Assembly (NCBI RefSeq): GCF_002252705.1
Contig: NZ_NQLA01000006.1
Coordinates: forward strand, 33,600 to 97,599
From: Vulcanococcus limneticus LL
Lineage (GTDB): Bacteria; Cyanobacteriota; Cyanobacteriia; PCC-6307; Cyanobiaceae
Length of the DNA: 64,000 nt
Direction: 5' to 3'
Shown one piece after another: positions 1 to 6,805 of the stretch. The notes below the pieces were generated by a model. The model did no database searches, had not been told where the DNA came from, and worked only from the letters and a program-made list of their open reading frames with translations. Every line of letters starts with the position of its first letter. The first letter of the stretch is position 1. A program made the position numbers and the translations under genes.

Positions 1-178
1 GCAGGTGTGGGTGTTCAAGGCCACCAAGGGGCCCGATGGTGTGGGCCGGCGGGTGCTGCGCATGGCGCCGCTGCACCACCACTTCGAGCTGGGGGGAGCC
101 AGCGAGCAGCAGGTTGTGGTGGGCTTCTGGGGTGCGAGCTTGCTACTGGTACTGGTGGGGCTGGCCCTGCTGCCCTGA
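1..178 (+). CDS. mraY: MraY C-terminus (phospho-MurNAc-pentapeptide transferase), 5' truncated by window edge
   Basis: The last 58 codons of MraY, the membrane enzyme that moves phospho-MurNAc-pentapeptide onto undecaprenyl phosphate to make lipid I of peptidoglycan. The visible part contains the family signature MAPLHHHFE, a histidine-rich active-site loop, followed by one hydrophobic C-terminal membrane helix ([18 protein letters not shown]) and a TGA stop. Only the end is present because the window begins inside the gene. murG, the next enzyme of the lipid cycle, lies about 37 kb away on the other strand, so the mur genes are not clustered here. Confidence 0.93.
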   Translation, partial: QVWVFKATKGPDGVGRRVLRMAPLHHHFELGGASEQQVVVGFWGASLLLVLVGLALLP

Positions 179-224
179 CCCGGAGCGCAAGCCCCTGCCG
201 GTGTCCCTGTCCTCACCCCCTGCC

Positions 225-461
225 ATGGCCTACTTCACCTGGAAGGAAACCGGCCTGACGGCCGACTGCGCCAGCCTGGAGGCGATGGCGGCCCGCTTCG
301 AGGAGGCGGCGGCCCTGATGCGGCGCATGGCCAGCGAGGGCTTCGTGCTGGAGCGGCACAGCGACGGCCAGCACATCACCCACGGCGATGCCACGGTGTT
401 CGAGGCCTACGGCTTCATCGACGAGGAGTCGCCGGTGCGCCAGCTCGACCTGATCGCGTGA
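225..461 (+). CDS. Conserved small cyanobacterial protein, unknown function
   Basis: A 78-residue soluble protein starting MAYFTWKETG. It has an alpha-helical middle (residues about 17-40, rich in Ala, Glu, Met, Arg) and ends in an acidic stretch. No signal peptide or membrane segment is visible. The ATG at 225 was chosen because upstream sequence in this frame overlaps mraY and reads as low-quality protein. It follows mraY by 46 bases and may be co-transcribed with it. I recognise it only as a type of hypothetical found beside mraY/purT in picocyanobacteria; no function can be assigned. Confidence 0.7.
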   Translation: MAYFTWKETGLTADCASLEAMAARFEEAAALMRRMASEGFVLERHSDGQHITHGDATVFEAYGFIDEESPVRQLDLIA

Positions 462-468
462 AGGGCCG

Positions 469-639
469 TCAGCCGGGGCGCCGCACGTAGCCCACCACCC
501 ACACCACGATGAAGGCCAGCGAGGAGATGCCCAGGTAGATCAGGGCCCAGCGCTGCAGATCGTCGATGCTCCAGCCGTTGAGCAGGCCGTTGGCGGCATC
601 GCCCGCCGTCGCGTAGGCCAGCAGTACGGGGGTCGGCAC
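469..639 (-). CDS. Small single-pass membrane protein, hypothetical
   Basis: A 56-residue reading frame with a GTG start at 639 and TGA stop at 471-469. The protein begins VPTPVLLAYATAGDAANGLL and has a clear hydrophobic helix (WALIYLGISSLAFIVVWVVG, about residues 31-50) ending in a basic YVRRPG tail, so the C-terminus probably lies on the positive (cytoplasmic) side. No ATG is available upstream in frame. It converges on the preceding small gene with 7 bases between the stops and diverges from purT, 50 bases away. Function unknown; the strong helix and tight fit between neighbours argue for a real gene. Confidence 0.6.
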   Translation of the reverse strand: MPTPVLLAYATAGDAANGLLNGWSIDDLQRWALIYLGISSLAFIVVWVVGYVRRPG

Positions 640-689
640 GGGGTTCGACGCGGCAGAGTCTGTCGAGTATCTCGTCCCCCGCCGCGGCC

Positions 690-1880
690 ATGGCCAGCCG
701 ACCGTTTCCCCGCACCCTGATGCTGCTGGGCAGCGGCGAACTGGGCAAGGAGGTGGCCATCGCCGCCCAGCGCCTAGGCTGCCGCGTGATCGCCGTGGAT
801 CGCTACGCCGGCGCGCCGGCCATGCACGTGGCCGACACGGCCGAGGTGATCGCCATGACCGACCCCGAGGCCCTCAAGGCCGTTGTGCGCCGCCACCGAC
901 CGGATGTGCTGATCCCGGAGATCGAAGCCCTGGCGGTGGATGCCCTGGCGGAACTGGAGGCGGAGGGCACCACCGTGATCCCCACCGCCCGCGCCACGGC
1001 GGTGACGATGAACCGCGACCGCATCCGCGATCTGGCGGCCGGCGAGCTGGGCCTGCGCACGGCCCGCTTCGCCTATGCGAGCAGCGCCGAGGAGCTGGTG
1101 GCGGCCGCCGCGCCCCTCGGCTGGCCCGTGGTGGTCAAACCGGTGATGAGCTCCTCGGGCAAGGGCCAGAGCGTGGTGGAGGGTCCCGAGGGAATCGCCG
1201 TGGCCTGGGAGGCGGCGATGGCCGGCGCCCGCGGCAGCGGCGAGCGCGTGATCGTGGAGGAGTTCCTGCGCTTCGAGCAGGAGATCACCCTGCTCACCGT
1301 CAAGCAGTGGGAAGGCCCCACCCTGTTCTGCCCTCCGATCGGCCACCTGCAGGAGCGCGGCGACTATCAGACCAGCTGGCAGCCGGCCCACCTGGGCTGG
1401 GACCAGCTGGCCGCCGCCCAGTCCATGGCCCGGGCCGTGACGGACAACCTGGGCGGCGCGGGGCTGTTCGGAGTGGAGTTCTTCGTGTGCGCCGGCCCGG
1501 ACGGCGGCAGCGAGGTGGTGTTCTCGGAGCTGTCGCCCCGACCCCACGACACGGGCCTGGTGACCCTGGCCGGCCAGAACCTGAGCGAATTCGAGTTGCA
1601 CCTGCGGGCGGTGCTGGGGCTGCCAATTCCGGAGATCCGCTCCACGGGGCCCGCCGCCAGCCGCGTCATCCTCGCCGAGGACGCCCTGGAGAGCGTGGCC
1701 TACACGGGCCTGGAGCAGGCCCTCTCCGAAACCGACGTGCAGGTGCTGCTGTTCGGCAAGCCCGATGCCCGGCCCCAGCGACGCATGGGCGTGGCCCTGG
1801 CCAGCGGCTCCGACCTGGAGGAGGCCCGCGCCAAGGCCGATCGCGCCGCCGGGCGGGTGCGGGTGGTGGCGGCTCCCTGA
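690..1880 (+). CDS. purT: Formate-dependent phosphoribosylglycinamide formyltransferase 2
   Basis: PurT makes formyl-GAR from GAR, formate and ATP in purine synthesis, replacing the folate-dependent PurN. The 396-residue protein has the usual family length and ATP-grasp layout: an N-terminal preATP-grasp fold with LMLLGSGELGKEVAIAAQRLG near residue 10 (at most 20 relevant residues from LMLLGSGELG onward), the ATP-grasp loop VVKPVMSSSGKGQS near residue 148, and the metal/formate region VEFFVC...SELSPRPHDTGLVT near 265-290. The ATG at 690 directly precedes the conserved N-terminal motif. It stands alone, followed 39 bases later by the LCP gene. Confidence 0.95.
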   Translation: MASRPFPRTLMLLGSGELGKEVAIAAQRLGCRVIAVDRYAGAPAMHVADTAEVIAMTDPEALKAVVRRHRPDVLIPEIEALAVDALAELEAEGTTVIPTARATAVTMNRDRIRDLAAGELGLRTARFAYASSAEELVAAAAPLGWPVVVKPVMSSSGKGQSVVEGPEGIAVAWEAAMAGARGSGERVIVEEFLRFEQEITLLTVKQWEGPTLFCPPIGHLQERGDYQTSWQPAHLGWDQLAAAQSMARAVTDNLGGAGLFGVEFFVCAGPDGGSEVVFSELSPRPHDTGLVTLAGQNLSEFELHLRAVLGLPIPEIRSTGPAASRVILAEDALESVAYTGLEQALSETDVQVLLFGKPDARPQRRMGVALASGSDLEEARAKADRAAGRVRVVAAP

Positions 1881-1919
1881 ACCGGCAGAGGCCCCTGGCC
1901 ACGAGGAATCACGGGCTTT

Positions 1920-3002
1920 ATGGTGCGGCGATCGCAAGCAGCCATGGCCCAGGCCGTCCCCCGCCACGACAGTGAACGCCCCCGGCGCGGCAAGGCCCGG
2001 CGGGACGATGGGCGGCGCGTGGCGGAAGGGCGGGCTGAGGCGGAGCCAGCCACGGTGACGGCCCTGGACGGCCGCCGCCAGCGTCGCCAGGAGCCGCGCC
2101 AGCGCGGCCGCAAGGCGACGCCAGGACTCCTGCGCCGCGGCGTCGCCAGCCTGCCGGTGTTCGTGGCGGGCCTGGGGCTGGGCTACGGCCTCAGCGGCCC
2201 GTTGCCCCGCCTGGCCATCGCCGCCCTGGCCGCCCTGCCCCACCCCGGCACCTCCCTCACCGACCTGGTGTCTCCGGCGGGCATGGGCAACCGCCGCATC
2301 GTGGTGCTGGGCAGCGACCAGGTGGCCAGCAACACCGACGTGATGATGACGGTGCAGCTGCAGCAGGGCCGCACGGTGCTCACCCAGGTGCCGCGCGACA
2401 CCTTCATCGACTCGCCCAGGTATGGGGTGATCAAGGCCAACGCCCTCTACGCCAGCGGCGGGCCGGAGCTGGTGAAGCAGGAGCTGAGCAAGCTGCTGGC
2501 GGCGCCGGTGGACCGCTACATGCTCGTGAACCTGGAGGCGGTGCAGCGTCTGGCCGATGCCCTTGGCGGCGTGGAGGTGGATGTGCCCAAGCGCCTCTAC
2601 TACGTGGACAACAGTCAGGGCCTCTACATCGACCTCTACCCCGGTCGTCAGCTGCTCAAGGGCAAGGAGCTGGAGGGCTTCCTGCGTTTCCGTCACGACG
2701 AGCTGGGCGACATCGGCCGCATGGAGCGCCAGAAGCTTGTGCTCGCTGAGGTGTTCCGCAAGCTGGCCAGCCCCGCCACCGTGACCCGCCTGCCGGAATT
2801 GCTGCGCATCGCCGGCAGCGACATCCGTACCGATCTCTCGCCGGTTGATCTGGGCGCCCTGCTGACGGCCATGGGCACCACCAAGCTCTCCTCCAGCCGG
2901 CTGCCCGGCACCCCCTACTGGCATAACGACATCAGCTACTGGATGCCGGACGCCAACCCTGACAGCGCCTACTACCGAAGCCAGGAGCAACCGTCGCCCT
3001 AG
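1920..3002 (+). CDS. LytR-CpsA-Psr (LCP) family wall-polymer ligase
   Basis: LCP proteins transfer polyprenyl-linked glycopolymers to peptidoglycan or other acceptors outside the cytoplasmic membrane. The 360-residue protein has a long, strongly basic cytoplasmic N-terminus (about residues 1-72, many Arg), one membrane segment near 73-95, then the LCP domain: IVVLGSDQ, DVMMTVQL, the phosphate-binding segment VTQVPRDTF, KANALYASGG and LRFRHDELGDIGRMERQ. These Arg/Asp positions match the LCP catalytic pocket. Its 3' end overlaps the convergent sucrose-phosphate synthase by 4 bases. The start at ATG 1920 is plausible, but another Met (residue 9) is possible. Confidence 0.88.
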   Translation: MVRRSQAAMAQAVPRHDSERPRRGKARRDDGRRVAEGRAEAEPATVTALDGRRQRRQEPRQRGRKATPGLLRRGVASLPVFVAGLGLGYGLSGPLPRLAIAALAALPHPGTSLTDLVSPAGMGNRRIVVLGSDQVASNTDVMMTVQLQQGRTVLTQVPRDTFIDSPRYGVIKANALYASGGPELVKQELSKLLAAPVDRYMLVNLEAVQRLADALGGVEVDVPKRLYYVDNSQGLYIDLYPGRQLLKGKELEGFLRFRHDELGDIGRMERQKLVLAEVFRKLASPATVTRLPELLRIAGSDIRTDLSPVDLGALLTAMGTTKLSSSRLPGTPYWHNDISYWMPDANPDSAYYRSQEQPSP

Positions 3003-5059
3003 GGCAGGTTCAACCCCGCCACGGGGTCGCGGGCCCGACCGGAGTGGTGAAGCCCCAGGGCGCCGAGCCGCTCGGCCCCGCCCTGGGGTGAGGCCATCAG
3101 CAGGAAGCGATCGAGGGGCAGCCGCCAGCGCAGGGACAGGTGGCGAATCGCCTCGGCTGTGGAGGCCCGCGGCGGCAGAACGTCCAGGTACCAGTGCTGA
3201 ACCAGCTGGGCCCGGGCCTCCAGACGCCGCTGGCGCAGGGTCTGGCGCACGATCGCCAGCGCTCCGGCCGGGGGCGGCCTCAGGAGATAGCTGAGCTTGA
3301 ACGCTCCCTGCATGGCCTCCGCCTGCAGCCGCAGCCGGGAGTCGAGCTCCGCCAGGGCCGCCAGCACCGCCTGGCGGTCCCAGCCTGGTGCGATCTGCTG
3401 CTGCCAGAGCAGGTCGAGTTCGGCGCCGTGGCCCAGGCGAATCTCGGTGCCGGCCTGGGTGATCCACACCTGGGGATCCACGAGCTGGAGCTCGGCGTAG
3501 CGGTGACGGGCCGCCTGGTAGCTGCGGCCGCTGAGGATGCCCAGGCCGCTGCACGGATCGGCGGCCAGGCGGCGACGCAGCTGGTCGAGGCCAGCGGCTT
3601 CGGGGGCCTGGAGGCAGCCGTCGAGATCCAGTAGCAGCAGCCGCTCCGGGATGGGGACCAGGGCGCTGGAGCCGGGGCTGGCAACAGGACTGGCGACCCG
3701 AGGGGCGGCGCCGGTGGCTTCCGGTCGGCAGCGGTGGGTGGCATGGCCCAGGTAGCCGCACACGTGGGCATCCCAGCTGTAGCTGCGACTCACCGCCTCC
3801 AGGCCGTTGTCGCGCCAGCGGCGCCAGCGCAGCGGGTCGGCGGCGGCGGCCTCCAGGGCCGTCTGCAGCGCATCCAGGTCGGTCACATCGACGAGCTGGC
3901 CGTTGTCACAGCGGGCCAGGATGTCGCGGGGTCCGCCGTCATCGGTGGCCACCAGGGGCAGGCCGCAGGCGGCCGCCTCCAGCAGGGTGAGGCCGAAGGG
4001 CTCGGTGAGGGCCGGATTCACGAACACCCCGCCCCGGGCGGCGGCCCAGCGGTAGAGGGCCGGGATCTGTGCGCCGCTGTGCTGCTTGGGGTAGGCCACC
4101 TGGCCGTAGAGATCGAAGCGGTCCACCAGCTCGAACACCTGCTGGAACAGCTCCCGCTGCTGACGGTCCATCTGGCCGGGGTCCTGGCGGCAGCCGAGCA
4201 CCAGCACCAGGTTGTGGCGCTGGCGCAGCAGGTCGGAGCGCCCGAAGGCCTCGATCAGGGCGGGGATGTTCTTGCGCCGTTCCGGCCGGCAGATCGCCAG
4301 CAGCGGCGGCTTGGCCGGGTCCCGCAGGAACGGCGCCAGCAGCGCCTCCACCGCCGCCGCCTCGCCGGGCAGCAGGGCCGGATGGAAGCGGCGCGTGTCC
4401 ACCCCCGGCGCCAGCACTTCGGCCCGTTCGCCGGCGAAGCGGTCGTAGCGGGCGTACTGGCTCTCCACCTCCTGGCGGGTGCTGGTCACCACCAGGGAGC
4501 TGGCCGCCAGGGCCTGCTCCTCGGCCTCGATGCGCTGACCCATGGCGTAGGTCTGCTCGATCTGCTCATGGGTGAGGCCGCTGGCGAGCAGGCGCCGCTG
4601 CTTCTCGCGACCGAGGGAATGGCCGGTGAACACCAGCGGGATGCCGAGGCGCCGGCTCACCAGCGTGCCCACGTAGCCGGCATCGGCGTAGTGGGCGTGG
4701 ATCCAGTCCGGCAGCCGCGGACGGGCGGCCAGGGTCGCCACCAGGGCATCGGCGAGTTCATCGAGGTGGGGCCAGAGCTGCTCCTTGCGCAGGTAGCGGC
4801 GCGGGCCGAAGGGCAAGCGCAGGATGCCGGCACCTGGGCCGAGCGACTCGTGTGGTTCGGCATAGTCGGGCGAGACGCGCCGGTCAGGGATGCGGCGCGT
4901 CACCACCTCCACCTGGTCCACCTCAGGGCGGGCCGCCAGGGCACGCACCAGCTCCAGCACATAGGTGGTCTGGCCGCCGGTGTCGGCATCGCGGCCGAGC
5001 TCCAGATCGCGGCCGCGGAACAGGCCGTGTAGGTGCAGATGCAGGAGCTGGAAGCCCAT
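2999..5059 (-). CDS. sps: Sucrose-phosphate synthase with fused, probably inactive phosphatase-like domain
   Basis: SPS makes sucrose-6-phosphate from a nucleotide-glucose and fructose-6-phosphate; sucrose is a compatible solute in cyanobacteria. The 686-residue protein starts with the GT4 N-lobe (HLHLHGLFRGRDLELGRDAD, then DTGGQTTYVLELVRAL), has HAHYADAGYVG, FTGHSLGREK and the C-lobe donor-site motif EPFGLTLLEAAACGLPLVAT. From about residue 474 a HAD domain resembling sucrose-phosphatase follows, beginning LLLLDLDGCL. There the usual DxDxT threonine is Cys, and the late acidic motif (GDSGND in SPP) reads MASPQGGAERLG, so this domain looks catalytically dead. Start ATG at 5059. Confidence 0.93.
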   Translation of the reverse strand: MGFQLLHLHLHGLFRGRDLELGRDADTGGQTTYVLELVRALAARPEVDQVEVVTRRIPDRRVSPDYAEPHESLGPGAGILRLPFGPRRYLRKEQLWPHLDELADALVATLAARPRLPDWIHAHYADAGYVGTLVSRRLGIPLVFTGHSLGREKQRRLLASGLTHEQIEQTYAMGQRIEAEEQALAASSLVVTSTRQEVESQYARYDRFAGERAEVLAPGVDTRRFHPALLPGEAAAVEALLAPFLRDPAKPPLLAICRPERRKNIPALIEAFGRSDLLRQRHNLVLVLGCRQDPGQMDRQQRELFQQVFELVDRFDLYGQVAYPKQHSGAQIPALYRWAAARGGVFVNPALTEPFGLTLLEAAACGLPLVATDDGGPRDILARCDNGQLVDVTDLDALQTALEAAAADPLRWRRWRDNGLEAVSRSYSWDAHVCGYLGHATHRCRPEATGAAPRVASPVASPGSSALVPIPERLLLLDLDGCLQAPEAAGLDQLRRRLAADPCSGLGILSGRSYQAARHRYAELQLVDPQVWITQAGTEIRLGHGAELDLLWQQQIAPGWDRQAVLAALAELDSRLRLQAEAMQGAFKLSYLLRPPPAGALAIVRQTLRQRRLEARAQLVQHWYLDVLPPRASTAEAIRHLSLRWRLPLDRFLLMASPQGGAERLGALGLHHSGRARDPVAGLNLP

Positions 5060-5782
5060 GGGTCCCCCGAAGCGGTGGGCGCAGCGCCAGGCGCCGGCTG
5101 TTACCTCACGCCTAGGCGCGTTTCAAGGGGGTGGGCGCAAATCCACCAAAAGGGCTCAGCAGCCCGCGCCTGCTATGGAGGAGGCCCAGATCGACGCTGG
5201 CACAAGGGAAGCGAGGCCTCCAAAGGGAAGACCAGGCCCCGATTCTGTTGCATATCGAAACACTTGGGCCGCCCTGGTCTGGGGAGGGGTCCGCCGGAAT
5301 GGCGGCCTAGGCGATGGCGGCCAACGCTCTCGACTCCTTTCCCTTCGAGCAGCAGAGGACCGGGAATGCTGGTGGGCAGGATCAGCGATCCCAGCGGCAT
5401 CGTGGACTATGGGATTGCGGAATCGCGGAATCGCGGAATCGCGGTATTGCGTTATTGCAATTAGAAGCACCCCGGCGTCCACCTGTGCTCGCCATGTCCC
5501 GCAGGTGGGTGTCGGCATGGATGCGTTCCGCCAGGGCTGTTTCATCCCTCCCATCCAGGGCTCGATCATTCAGAACGACCGGGACATCAGCTTCGGGACC
5601 TGCGTTGCCGCCCTGTTTGCCCGTTGTCTTCGCGGCAATCCTGCAGTCTGTGAATTTCCAATGCAGGACTCCTTCCAGGACTGTTGTGGCTGGTCAGGCT
5701 TCCCGTTGAAGATGTCGGAACATGGCGACCCAGTTGCGCCTCCACTCCTGCGATCCGTTCACCTGTGCACGGCCGAGCCTCA
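5060..5782. other. 723-bp non-coding stretch between sps and the FGE gene
   Basis: A long gap between divergently transcribed genes, visibly less GC-rich than its flanks. It must hold the promoters of sps and of the FGE-sulfatase pair, though I could not fix a convincing -10/-35. It contains an 8-bp tandem repeat at 5413-5460. Several short reading frames cross it; none matches a family I know. The best is a Cys-rich frame starting at ATG 5517 that runs into the FGE start, noted separately as a weak candidate. The region may be a decayed gene or a regulatory/repeat region. Confidence 0.5.
5413..5460. repeat. Six-unit 8-bp tandem repeat
   Basis: Consecutive 8-base units read GATTGCGG, AATCGCGG three times, TATTGCGT and TATTGCAA, so the array decays at both ends. 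It is non-coding and lies between sps and the FGE gene. It resembles the short tandemly repeated repetitive sequences known in cyanobacteria, but with an 8-base rather than the classical 7-base period. Role unknown. Confidence 0.85.
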
Positions 5783-5801
5783 ATGCCTCGGCCTGAACTG
5801 A
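5517..5801 (+). CDS. Weak candidate: Cys-rich 94-residue reading frame upstream of FGE
   Basis: A reading frame from ATG 5517 (AGGTGG about 8 bases upstream) to a stop at 5801, overlapping the FGE start by 19 bases. It begins MDAFRQGCFIPPIQG and contains many cysteines, including a QDCCGW segment. No signal peptide and no recognised family. The overlap with the FGE gene is like the overlap between FGE and sulfatase, which is the only contextual support. It may equally be chance open frame in GC-rich DNA. Confidence 0.2.
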   Translation: MDAFRQGCFIPPIQGSIIQNDRDISFGTCVAALFARCLRGNPAVCEFPMQDSFQDCCGWSGFPLKMSEHGDPVAPPLLRSVHLCTAEPQCLGLN

Positions 5802-6805
5802 TCTGGTTGCTCCCGGTCGTGCTGGCGGTTCTCTTCATGCGGCCGCTGCTGGCCCAGGCGGCGACGGCATCGGCCTGCCCGGCGGGCATGGTGCCGATCC
5901 CTGCGGGCCAGTTTCGCATCGGAGCCGCGGGGCAACTGGGGGAGGAGCGCGCCGCGGGCGGGGTTCGCCTCTCCCCCTTCTGCCTCGGTGCCCATGAGGT
6001 GACGAACCGGGAGTTCGCCGCCTTCGTGGCCGCCACCGGCTACCGCACCGTCGCGGAGCGCCCCCTCTCGATCGAGCAGTTCCCCGACCTGGCGCCGGCC
6101 GAGCGCGCACCGGGTTCGCTGGTCTTTCGGCCCGTCTCCGGGCACGGGCCGATCGAGGAGCTGAGCTGGTGGCACTGGGTTCCGGGGGCCGACTGGCGCC
6201 ACCCGGCCGGACCGGACAGCACGCTCGCCGCCCTGGACGACCATCCCGTGGTCCAGGTGGCCTACGAGGACGCGGAGGCCTACGCCGCCTGGGCAGGGGC
6301 CTCCCTGCCCAGCGAGGCCCAGTGGGAATTTGCGGCCCGGGGCGGCCTGAGCGATCAGGTTTATGCCTGGGGCAACACCTGGAACCCGCGCCGGGCCAAC
6401 ACCTGGCAGGGGCCGTTCCCGATCCGCAATACGGCCGAGGATGGATTCTCCGGCACGGCCCCGGTGGCCTCGTTCACGCCGAACGGCTACGGCCTCTTCG
6501 ACATGACCGGCAACGTCTGGGAGTGGACCGAGGACTGGTATGAGCCTGGCCATGAAGCCCAGGCGAATCGCGCCGATCCCGTGGTCAGCGCTGCGGTGGC
6601 CACGGGGGATCCTCGCGATCCGGGCGTGGCCAAGCACGTGATCAAGGGCGGCTCCTTCCTCTGCTCCCCCGACTACTGCAGCCGCTACCGGCCTGCTGCC
6701 CGCGAGGCCCAGAGCCCGGACACCGGCACCTCCCACATCGGCTTCCGCCTGGCCGCTCCCCTGGCCTCCCCTTCCCTGCCCTCCCCGCTGCCCCTCCGTG
6801 GCTGA
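5783..6805 (+). CDS. Exported formylglycine-generating enzyme (sulfatase-maturating, FGE type)
   Basis: FGE oxidises the active-site cysteine of type I sulfatases to formylglycine, using oxygen and copper. The 340-residue protein has an N-terminal signal peptide (LIWLLPVVLAVLFMRPLLAQ, then AATASA), the SUMF1/FGE opening CPAGMVPIPAGQFRIG, the fold motifs HEVTNREFAAFV, LPSEAQWEFAARGG and GNVWEWTEDWY, and near the end GGSFLCSPDYCSRYR. Cys294 and Cys299 reproduce the CxxxxC pair (Cys336/Cys341 of human FGE) that binds copper and substrate; paralogues without FGE activity lack them. ATG 5783 was chosen because it begins the signal peptide. The 3' end overlaps the sulfatase gene by 8 bases, giving a clear enzyme-substrate pair. 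Confidence 0.92.
   Translation: MPRPELIWLLPVVLAVLFMRPLLAQAATASACPAGMVPIPAGQFRIGAAGQLGEERAAGGVRLSPFCLGAHEVTNREFAAFVAATGYRTVAERPLSIEQFPDLAPAERAPGSLVFRPVSGHGPIEELSWWHWVPGADWRHPAGPDSTLAALDDHPVVQVAYEDAEAYAAWAGASLPSEAQWEFAARGGLSDQVYAWGNTWNPRRANTWQGPFPIRNTAEDGFSGTAPVASFTPNGYGLFDMTGNVWEWTEDWYEPGHEAQANRADPVVSAAVATGDPRDPGVAKHVIKGGSFLCSPDYCSRYRPAAREAQSPDTGTSHIGFRLAAPLASPSLPSPLPLRG

Noticed and set aside
774..3761. Very long reverse-strand open frame across purT, the LCP gene and the end of sps
   Set aside because: It is the antisense of well-identified genes; its translation is rich in His, Arg, Gly and Gln with no domain pattern, as expected from high-GC shadow frames.
5368..5464. Short frame MLVGRISDPSGIVDYGIAES... 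across the 8-bp repeat
   Set aside because: Its C-terminal half is just the translated tandem repeat, and it has no ribosome-binding site or family match.
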